6,652 nt of DNA from Chloroflexota bacterium (lineage in GTDB: Bacteria; Chloroflexota; Ktedonobacteria; Ktedonobacterales; Ktedonobacteraceae), in NCBI GenBank assembly GCA_021828635.1, contig JAJZEJ010000493.1, forward strand, positions 1-6,652, written 5' to 3'. The translations under genes and the position numbers were made by a program. Numbering within the stretch: position 1 is the first letter of the stretch; each line of letters starts with the position of its first letter. Under the pieces are notes generated by a model. The model was given only the letters and a program-made list of their open reading frames with translations. It searched no databases and was not told where the DNA came from. Below are positions 1 through 4,916 of the stretch, piece after piece.

Positions 1-1
1 T

Positions 2-481
2 GTTCAACGGGATAATCTCCCTACCTTACCATCCGCGCCAGCAGATGCCGGTGATGTAGATGATAGAGAAGAAGATAAACATGGCACGGTCGGCGCGGTC
101 GCAGTGGATAGCTCCGGCATGTTAGCCTCCGCTACCTCGACTGGTGGTTTTGCCTATAAGCATCCTGGGCGCGTCGGCGATTCGCCACTCGTTGGTTGTG
201 GCTTCTATGCCGATGAAAATGCCGCCATTTCTTGCACCGGTCATGGCGAAGATTTCATTCGCCTGCTACTCGCACGGCGCGTCGCGGATAATGTGGTGCA
301 TGGTATGGACGCGCTGGACGCGGCGAAAGAGGCCATTGTCTACCTGGGCGTGAAGGCCACTGGCACGGGTGGGCTGATCGCGGTGGATCGACATGGCAAA
401 GTGGGTTTTGCCTGGAACAGCAAGAATATGGCTTATGCCTATATAACGCAAGAGATGGCGGAAGCGCAGGCAGGAGTGTAG
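2..481 (+). CDS. Type 2 (plant-type) L-asparaginase / isoaspartyl peptidase, C-terminal part, cut by window start
   Basis: The N-terminal nucleophile hydrolase precursor of this family cleaves itself into alpha and beta chains and hydrolyses L-asparagine or beta-aspartyl peptides. The frame is open from base 2 with no stop, so the true start lies outside the window; a GTG at 104 is not the start because the conserved core begins before it. The visible part is the end of the interchain linker (acidic, bases 44-79), then HGTVGAVAVD at 80-109, whose Thr (codon 86-88) is the expected nucleophile and new N-terminus of the beta chain. Next come TSTGG (131-145), the substrate-binding GRVGDSP (168-188) with its Arg and Asp, and SCTGHGE (230-250). 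The ending GGLIAVD...GKVGFAWN also fits the family. The whole beta chain is present and intact, about 131 residues. The MazG-like gene follows after 3 bases. Family assignment is secure; substrate preference cannot be read from the sequence. Confidence 0.93.
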   Translation, partial: VQRDNLPTLPSAPADAGDVDDREEDKHGTVGAVAVDSSGMLASATSTGGFAYKHPGRVGDSPLVGCGFYADENAAISCTGHGEDFIRLLLARRVADNVVHGMDALDAAKEAIVYLGVKATGTGGLIAVDRHGKVGFAWNSKNMAYAYITQEMAEAQAGV

Positions 482-484
482 CTG

Positions 485-805
485 ATGAGAACACTACGTG
501 ATGTACAAAAAGAAATAGATGATTTAATCCGCGCGGAGTGGCACAGCTATTATTGGACGCCGCTAGCCAGTCTGGCCCGCTTAACCGAGGAGGTTGGCGA
601 ACTGGCCCGCGAGATCAATCATAGCTATGGCGAAAAGCCCAAGAAGTCCGGTGAAACGGGCGATATTGCCAGTGAGATGGGCGATATCCTCTTCATCCTG
701 GCCTCATTAGCCAACTCCATCGATATCGACCTGGATCATGCCTTTGCAGGCGTGATGGCGAAATATCAGCAACGTGACGCCGGACGCTGGTCGCCCGATC
801 AGTGA
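485..805 (+). CDS. MazG-type nucleotide pyrophosphohydrolase, small single-domain form
   Basis: This 106-residue all-alpha protein belongs to the MazG-like NTP pyrophosphohydrolases, which hydrolyse nucleoside triphosphates to the monophosphate and pyrophosphate and help clear non-canonical nucleotides. The metal-binding signature is complete: EEVGE at residues 35-39 and EMGD at 64-67 give the ExxE...ExxD pattern. The helix after it (residues 68-78) and the GRWSP-like end are also typical. Its length matches the single-domain YpjD-like group, not the two-domain E. coli MazG. The ATG at 485 is preceded by GGAG at 473-476, 8 bases away, which lies inside the last codons of the asparaginase gene; the 3-base gap suggests a shared transcript and translational coupling. 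The preferred nucleotide is unknown. A functional link to the asparaginase is not evident and may be no more than co-transcription. Confidence 0.9.
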   Translation: MRTLRDVQKEIDDLIRAEWHSYYWTPLASLARLTEEVGELAREINHSYGEKPKKSGETGDIASEMGDILFILASLANSIDIDLDHAFAGVMAKYQQRDAGRWSPDQ

Positions 806-849
806 GAGGGAGTTTTTTCCTATACAGAGTGAACCATAGAAAGGAGTGA

Positions 850-858
850 TGGTACAAT
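850..858 (+). promoter_or_regulatory. Extended -10 promoter candidate upstream of the flippase-like gene
   Basis: TGGTACAAT combines a TG extension with a TACAAT hexamer, one mismatch from TATAAT. No good -35 hexamer lies 16-18 bases upstream (the best is TGAACC at 830-835), as is common for extended -10 promoters. Transcription would start near 865, giving a leader of about 85 bases before the ATG at 951. The identical nonamer precedes the HipA-like gene on the other strand, which raises confidence in both. A second AT-rich hexamer, TATAAT at 929-934, lacks a partner and is less convincing. Confidence 0.45.
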
Positions 859-943
859 GCATTTATATATGTTAATGTCGGGCTATCAATTCGTTGCCAA
901 AGACAAAGATGAAATACAAATGAAAAATTATAATGTTCCGTGA
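857..943 (+). CDS. Possible 28-residue leader peptide (doubtful)
   Basis: An ATG at 857 opens a 28-codon frame that starts MHLYMLMSGY and ends with TGA at 941-943. It has a Shine-Dalgarno-like AAGGAG at 841-846, 10 bases upstream, and its stop overlaps the TGAGG that serves as ribosome site of the next gene, the arrangement expected for translational coupling. Against it, the promoter hexamer at 853-858 overlaps the ATG, so a transcript from that promoter would lack it; an in-frame ATG at 869 or 875 could then be used, but without a clear ribosome site. No family is recognised. I regard it as an open question. Confidence 0.2.
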   Translation: MHLYMLMSGYQFVAKDKDEIQMKNYNVP

Positions 944-945
944 GG
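942..945 (+). promoter_or_regulatory. Ribosome binding site that decides the start of the flippase-like gene
   Basis: GAGG here lies 5 bases before the ATG at 951. The upstream in-frame ATG at 933 has only A/T-rich sequence before it and no Shine-Dalgarno match, so 951 is preferred. Confidence 0.5.
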
Positions 946-950
946 TGTGC

Positions 951-2714
951 ATGCAACAACCGCCAGAAAGACCGAGAGAGACTCTTCAGCCAGCGTTGCG
1001 TCCGGCACGGCTCATCAAACATCCTTATCAGTCTATCGCGCCACCGGAGTCGCAAGAATCACAGCAGGATCAGCAGTTTAATAGGCTTGATGAAGATGTT
1101 TCGAGAAAGCCAACCACCCGTCTGGCGCTTTCCACGCCAGGGACGCCGACGCCGCATGACGACACCGATTTCGATGATGATGATTTGCTAGACATGGGAT
1201 CGATGAACACTGTGCGCCTAATGCAAGTCAGTGGCATGATGCATGCGGTTCGCGTCTCGCAACCCCTACAACATCCAACGCAATCACCACAAGCCACGAC
1301 CAGTGCAGATATTGCTGAGGCATGGCGGCCTCAGAATATACCACAGGTAAACCTTTTCTCTGGCTTGGGTCAGTACGCACAGCCGATGAGCGCAACACGG
1401 CTTCAAGATACTCCGATCACAGAACTTCAGATAAAAAAGGCAGTGCCAGTCTGGAAACGTATCCTGGGTCTTCCGGCGATCAAGGTTGTGCTTGGCTTGG
1501 CAATTGGCATTGGCCTTCTACTCTTAATTTCGCGTTTTGTCAACTTTTCCGCAACTTTTGCTATTCTAAAACAACGCCTGACGACGCCACAAGGTATTAT
1601 CTATGCTTTCTGTGCTGCGGTCGCTTTTATCGCGGCTTTCAGTATTCGCGGCGTGCGTTGGAGCTTTTTTCTAGGGCGCATTCAGAAAGTCAGCCCATTC
1701 AAGGCTGTTCAAATATTCTGGGTTGCTGTTTTCATGAATTTCTTGTTGCCCATCCAGGGAGGTGAGCTGGTCAAAAGTTTGTTGCTCAAGCGCACCACGG
1801 GCATTCCTATTAATCAGTCACTACCAACTGTAGCAATGGACCGTTCGCTGGACCTGATGCCAGCCCTTTTTATTATGGCTGTCGTCCCATTTTTGCCAGG
1901 GATTCACATGAATCTAGCTCTCTGGCTCATGCTAGGACTGGTAAGTGGTATCCTGCTTGGTGTTATTTTTGTTGTGGCGTTAATGGCATGGAATCGTGAT
2001 GCTGCTACAAAATTTATTCGTACCATGCTTGGGCTTCTGCCCAAAGGATTGGGTAGCAAGATCGAAGGCTTCGTGTTGGGCTTTGTAGACTCATTACTGG
2101 CCGGAGCCAGCAATCCGCGCACCTTCATTCCAGCGGTCATTCTTACCGGCTTCGCTATTACCTGTGATGGTTTATTCGCCTGGATGGCCTTCTTAACTGT
2201 GGGCTTGAAGATGTCTTTTGGCACCGCTATCTTTGGCTATACCACCTACAACATGTTTAGTATTCTGCCAACACCACCAGGACAGATTGGCAGCAATGAG
2301 ACAGTCGGCGAGATCGTCTTCCATAACCTGCTCGGTTTCGACAAAGACCACGTGCTGGCAATGTTCGTTTTATCACATCCACTGGCTGCCCTGATTATGA
2401 CAACCTTGTGTTTTATCTCTCTGGCTGCCCTGGGCCTCTCATTTACCAGCGTATTGAAAGTGCGCGGTACGAGCGAAGAGAAAAAGTCGCTTTCACAACC
2501 ACTACCGAACCTTGTGCAGAAACCTATAACACCGACTATAGTAGTGAAACCAGTTATGGCTGGTGCTGCACCAGGACAACATGTACCACAAATGCCAGCG
2601 GTTCAACCAACGCCTTCTGCTGATATTGCTTCATTTACAACTGTTCCGCCAATCAGCTATCCACAAATGTCGCCCGTTGCGACGTATAAGAGTGGACCAG
2701 GCGTGCGGAATTGA
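951..2714 (+). CDS. UPF0104 / LPG-synthase-TM family (flippase-like) integral membrane protein with long disordered tails
   Basis: The 587-residue protein has three parts. Residues 1 to about 165 are hydrophilic, rich in Gln, Pro, Ser and Thr, with an acidic cluster at 70-78, and look disordered. Residues about 172-505 hold many hydrophobic helices (for example 176-194, 216-231, 254-268, 303-318, 321-346, 392-418, 468-500). Residues 506-587 are again Pro-rich and hydrophilic. The membrane core carries the marks of the UPF0104/lysylphosphatidylglycerol-synthase transmembrane family: RGVRW at 233-237, an N-x3-P-x2-GGELVK block at 263-275, MDRSLD at 296-301 and TPPGQIGSNE at 441-450. In MprF, a domain of this family flips modified lipids across the membrane; members of the stand-alone group are mostly uncharacterised and there is no aminoacyl-transferase domain here. 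The substrate, presumably a lipid or lipid-linked glycan, is inference. The start at 951 was chosen for its GAGG; ATG 933 would add six residues. Confidence 0.87.
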   Translation: MQQPPERPRETLQPALRPARLIKHPYQSIAPPESQESQQDQQFNRLDEDVSRKPTTRLALSTPGTPTPHDDTDFDDDDLLDMGSMNTVRLMQVSGMMHAVRVSQPLQHPTQSPQATTSADIAEAWRPQNIPQVNLFSGLGQYAQPMSATRLQDTPITELQIKKAVPVWKRILGLPAIKVVLGLAIGIGLLLLISRFVNFSATFAILKQRLTTPQGIIYAFCAAVAFIAAFSIRGVRWSFFLGRIQKVSPFKAVQIFWVAVFMNFLLPIQGGELVKSLLLKRTTGIPINQSLPTVAMDRSLDLMPALFIMAVVPFLPGIHMNLALWLMLGLVSGILLGVIFVVALMAWNRDAATKFIRTMLGLLPKGLGSKIEGFVLGFVDSLLAGASNPRTFIPAVILTGFAITCDGLFAWMAFLTVGLKMSFGTAIFGYTTYNMFSILPTPPGQIGSNETVGEIVFHNLLGFDKDHVLAMFVLSHPLAALIMTTLCFISLAALGLSFTSVLKVRGTSEEKKSLSQPLPNLVQKPITPTIVVKPVMAGAAPGQHVPQMPAVQPTPSADIASFTTVPPISYPQMSPVATYKSGPGVRN

Positions 2715-2721
2715 TGTTAAG

Positions 2722-3507
2722 ATGAGAATGTCATTGCGCTTCGCCAGCTATCTCGCGCCTGCACTGTACGATACCTACGCCGCTATCGTCAGTGTCATCG
2801 CTGAGCGTGTCGGGTGTGCGGCAACGCTTTGTGTGGGAGAACAAATGGATGCTTCTCTGCCCAATACGTTGGATGGGGCTTTCATGTGTGGCCTGCTCTA
2901 TGCGCGACTTGTGGATGAGCGCCATGCGCTACTAGAGCCAGTAGCCGCGCCCATCATTGGGGAAGTACGTTACGCAGATCGCCCGCTCTACTATTCAGAT
3001 GTGATTGTGCGGCGCGACAGTCATTATCAGACACTGGCTGATCTTCGCGGCTCTATCTGGGCCTATAACGAGGATACTTCACACTCTGGTTACCACCTCG
3101 TGCGCTACGGTTTGTATACACGAGGGCTTGATCGCTCATATTTTAGCCAATGGCGTAAGACCGGCTCACATCGCGCTTCCATACAGGCTGTAGTAGATGG
3201 TCAGGCCGATGCAAGCGCGATTGACTCGCATGTCCTGGCTGTGCTGTGCAAACAACAACCCTCACTGGCGCAGCAGTTGCGCCTCATTGATTGCTTCGGC
3301 CCCTCAACTATGCCACCATTTATTGTTGCGCGGCATCTACCAGAAGAACTCAAACAAACAATTGCTGCGGCAATGTGCGAAATGCATCAGCAACCACACA
3401 CTACCGCACTGCTACATACTAGCCTGATCGAACGCTTTGTCCCTGTAACCGACGCGGACTATCATGCTGTGCGCCATATATACAGGATGAGCGCAGAAGC
3501 TTTTTGA
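2722..3507 (+). CDS. PhnD-like phosphate/phosphonate-type substrate-binding protein without signal peptide
   Basis: The 261-residue product resembles the periplasmic binding fold of the PhnD family, which captures phosphonate, phosphite or phosphate for ABC importers. Diagnostic stretches are DLRGSIWAYNEDTSHSGY at 107-124 (the ligand-binding S/T-x-SGY loop), GSHRASIQAVVDGQADASAID at 148-168 and PPFIVARHLPEELK at 198-211. The frame is open back to 2563, but the upstream extension overlaps the membrane-protein gene and reads as its shadow; ATG 2722 begins just where family similarity starts (ATG 2728 is equally possible). Only a weak GGAA at 2707-2710 precedes it, so reinitiation after the membrane-protein stop 7 bases upstream is likely. 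The N-terminus lacks a hydrophobic signal or lipobox cysteine, and no transporter permease or ATPase gene is adjacent. It may therefore act in the cytoplasm as a ligand sensor, or be a domain adapted to another role. The ligand is unknown. Confidence 0.82.
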   Translation: MRMSLRFASYLAPALYDTYAAIVSVIAERVGCAATLCVGEQMDASLPNTLDGAFMCGLLYARLVDERHALLEPVAAPIIGEVRYADRPLYYSDVIVRRDSHYQTLADLRGSIWAYNEDTSHSGYHLVRYGLYTRGLDRSYFSQWRKTGSHRASIQAVVDGQADASAIDSHVLAVLCKQQPSLAQQLRLIDCFGPSTMPPFIVARHLPEELKQTIAAAMCEMHQQPHTTALLHTSLIERFVPVTDADYHAVRHIYRMSAEAF

Positions 3508-3548
3508 CCTGTTTCGTATATGACACGATGGTGGAGGGATGAAATATG

Positions 3549-3935
3549 CTATTTTGGCACCAATTGATCGAGCAACCTTTGTAATGCGACGGTAGGATCG
3601 CTACAGAGGCCGCAATGGACGGGCGATGTCTGAATGACCGTGCTACGTGGTGAGACCAGCCAGTGGAAGCGTTCCGATTGTGAAAGCTGTCCAATGGGTC
3701 CGCTCTCTTTGCCACCGACACAGAGCAGTGGAATACGTTCAAGATGGATCATGATGAGTTCCTGTTCAAGCTCTGGTGCGAAGGTGGCGAACCGCGCTGG
3801 GTCAAACTGAATGCGTGCGGCAAGGAAGCGACGAGTACGGCAGAAAAGAATAATGCCGACATTCAGGCACTCTCCACGCTCGACACGCGGTACAACGCGG
3901 ATGACCGCATAGTCATAGGAGCTGAGCGCGGGCAT
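3549..3935 (-). CDS. DUF3037 family protein
   Basis: This 128-residue protein fits the DUF3037 family. Typical are the start SSYDYAVIRVVPRVERGE (residues 5-22) followed by N25-V26-G27 in a hydrophobic strand, and the later block RFHWLVSPRSTVIQTSPVH at 89-107. No catalytic function has been established for the family as far as I know. There is no signal peptide or membrane segment, so it should be cytoplasmic. The ATG lies inside the end of the HipA-like gene (23-bp overlap) and has a strong AGGAGG at 3947-3942, 6 bases upstream, so the two genes are surely co-transcribed and probably made in comparable amounts. Members of this family commonly lie beside HipA-like kinase genes, which suggests they work as a pair; that is my recollection plus the context, not a demonstrated interaction. 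Confidence 0.87.
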   Translation of the reverse strand: MPALSSYDYAVIRVVPRVERGECLNVGIILFCRTRRFLAARIQFDPARFATFAPELEQELIMIHLERIPLLCVGGKESGPIGQLSQSERFHWLVSPRSTVIQTSPVHCGLCSDPTVALQRLLDQLVPK

Positions 3936-4698
3936 GCAGAGCCTCCTCTACGAAGATATGTGACGCATCGAGACGGTCGAGCAGGTAGGCCACGTAGGCG
4001 TTGCGATGCTCGGCTGACGTGGGATAGAGCGGGTCTTGCAGCCACTCTTCTGGGATGAGATCGATGATCTCACGGAGCAACGTCGCGGTCAGGCGTGGCT
4101 TGAGAAGTGCATCGGCCTCGACAAGCTGGCTGGCAATGGGCAAGAGAACATGTTCTTTGATGCTAGTGAATGGCGTGCGCGTGCGGCTGCGTTCCATGTA
4201 ATCCATGCCGGTGTGATGGAAGTAGAGCGATGCTCCGTGGTCGATCAGCCAGAGGCGTTGATGCCAGAAAAGCATGTTGGTGTTGCGTGGTGTGCGATCT
4301 ACATTAGTAATATAGGCATCGAACCAGACGATGGAGGAAGCCAGCAATGGGTCAACAGCGCGGGTGTCCAGTGCGTCAAAGGCGATGGCACCAGGGAGGT
4401 AGTCCAGCGCCAGGTTCAGCCCTTCGCTGGCCTTGATGAGCGCCTGAATCTCGGAGTCTGGTTCAGAACGTGCCAGCACGGGGTCAAGCTGCATAAACAC
4501 AATCTCTGGTAGCAACAGACCGAGATTGCGTGCCAGTTCGCCTGCGACCAGTTCGGCGATCAGCGCCTTTGGCCCCTGGCCTGCTCCACGAAATTTGAGG
4601 ACGTAGAGACCATCATCGTCGGCCTCCACGATGGCTGGCAGTGAGCCGCCCTCGCGTAGAGGTGTGACATAGCGCGTGGCAGTGAGTGTTCGTAGCAT
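3913..4698 (-). CDS. HipA-like kinase-fold protein (HipA_2 type, short, stand-alone)
   Basis: The 261-residue protein matches the compact HipA-like kinase group. A nucleotide-binding lobe is visible: REGGSLPAIVEAD at residues 15-27 as the glycine loop, VLKF at 33-36 with K35 the presumed ATP lysine, GAGQGPKALIAE at 38-49. The catalytic region follows: YLPGA at 100-104, then W125-F126-D127 and NVDRTPRNTN at 132-141 with D134 the likely catalytic aspartate, and LIDHG at 151-155 with D153 the likely metal ligand. All key residues are present, so activity is plausible. E. coli HipA (about 440 residues) phosphorylates glutamyl-tRNA synthetase and is held by HipB; this protein lacks the extra N-terminal subdomain and no HipB-like DNA-binding gene is next to it. 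It is thus not a classical toxin-antitoxin module on this evidence. The target is unknown. The downstream partner gene (DUF3037) overlaps by 23 bp. No ribosome site precedes the ATG; see the promoter entry. Confidence 0.88.
   Translation of the reverse strand: MLRTLTATRYVTPLREGGSLPAIVEADDDGLYVLKFRGAGQGPKALIAELVAGELARNLGLLLPEIVFMQLDPVLARSEPDSEIQALIKASEGLNLALDYLPGAIAFDALDTRAVDPLLASSIVWFDAYITNVDRTPRNTNMLFWHQRLWLIDHGASLYFHHTGMDYMERSRTRTPFTSIKEHVLLPIASQLVEADALLKPRLTATLLREIIDLIPEEWLQDPLYPTSAEHRNAYVAYLLDRLDASHIFVEEALHARAQLL
3942..3947 (-). promoter_or_regulatory. Strong Shine-Dalgarno of the DUF3037 gene inside the HipA-like gene
   Basis: On the minus strand AGGAGG sits 6 bases before the ATG ending at 3935. 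It lies wholly within the last codons of the HipA-like gene, so DUF3037 can be translated independently from the shared transcript. Confidence 0.7.
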
Positions 4699-4704
4699 GG
4701 GCTA

Positions 4705-4713
4705 ATTGTACCA
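4705..4713 (-). promoter_or_regulatory. Extended -10 promoter of the HipA-like/DUF3037 operon, probably leaderless
   Basis: The minus strand reads TGGTACAAT, ending 6 bases before the ATG of the HipA-like gene. The usual distance from -10 to transcription start places +1 at about 4698-4699, on the A of the ATG itself or one base before. The 6 bases between contain no Shine-Dalgarno, which fits a leaderless mRNA. There is no clear -35 hexamer at the proper distance (AACACC at 4733-4728). Confidence 0.55.
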
Positions 4714-4734
4714 CACCCGCCGATTTTGGTGTTC

Positions 4735-4763
4735 TTGTCTTTTATGAGCAACTATGCTAAACT
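4735..4763 (+). promoter_or_regulatory. Sigma-70-type promoter of the RNase J gene
   Basis: TTGTCT at 4735-4740 and TAAACT at 4758-4763 are separated by 17 bases, and TGC directly before the -10 makes it an extended -10 as well. Transcription would start near 4770, leaving a leader of about 145 bases to the TTG start. The -35 begins right where the -35 zone of the divergent HipA-like promoter ends, so the two polymerases would compete. A TACAAT at 4860-4865 closer to the gene has no matching -35 and is a weaker alternative. Confidence 0.5.
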
Positions 4764-4818
4764 GTCGTAGGGACCATTAGCTTATTTCTTCTATTTGGTA
4801 TTTAGTATTTGGCTTTTA

Positions 4819-4840
4819 CTCCTGTCGGCGGGGACAGGGG
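4819..4840 (+). promoter_or_regulatory. GC hairpin in the RNase J leader
   Basis: CTCCTGTC (4819-4826) pairs with GACAGGGG (4833-4840) through 8 base pairs, one of them G-U, around a 6-base loop GGCGGG. It is not followed by a T run, so it is not an intrinsic terminator. It sits in the middle of the predicted leader; a role in mRNA stability or control is inference. Just upstream, TATTTGG occurs twice (at about 4792 and 4806). Confidence 0.4.
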
Positions 4841-4899
4841 TGGAGATAGATAAAAATAATACAATGTGTATAGCTATGCTACATCGCTCAGGTGTAGTC

Positions 4900-4906
4900 A
4901 GGAGGT
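4900..4906 (+). promoter_or_regulatory. Shine-Dalgarno that sets the TTG start of RNase J
   Basis: AGGAGGT lies 10 bases before TTG 4917. The alternative GTG at 4866, 17 codons upstream in frame, has no ribosome site and would put this strong one inside the gene. Confidence 0.75.
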
Positions 4907-4916
4907 CCTTTTTACC

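Noticed and set aside
104..481. GTG 104 as start of the asparaginase-like gene
   Set aside because: The conserved HGTVGAVAVD block with the nucleophile Thr is encoded upstream, at 80-109, in the same open frame, so the gene continues left of the window.
806..820. T run (813-818) after the MazG-like gene as a terminator
   Set aside because: Only a 3-bp stem can form around it, too weak for an intrinsic terminator.
1322..1765. 147-codon plus-strand frame inside the membrane-protein gene
   Set aside because: It overlaps the membrane core in another frame and has no recognisable domain.
2563..2721. N-terminal extension of the PhnD-like gene by 53 codons
   Set aside because: It lies within the tail of the membrane-protein gene, has a composition unlike a signal peptide, and family similarity begins after ATG 2722.
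3508..3548. Terminator between the convergent PhnD-like and DUF3037 genes
   Set aside because: The 41-base gap holds no stem longer than about 4 bp followed by a T run on either strand.
4036..4512. 158-codon plus-strand frame opposite the HipA-like gene
   Set aside because: No recognisable family or ribosome site; it mirrors a gene with clear kinase motifs on the minus strand.
3913..4698. Classical HipBA toxin-antitoxin module
   Set aside because: No HipB-like helix-turn-helix gene is adjacent and the kinase is the short form without the HipA N-terminal subdomain.
4866..4916. GTG 4866 as start of RNase J
   Set aside because: No ribosome site precedes it, while AGGAGGT sits before TTG 4917, and the TTG start gives the usual protein length and N-terminus.
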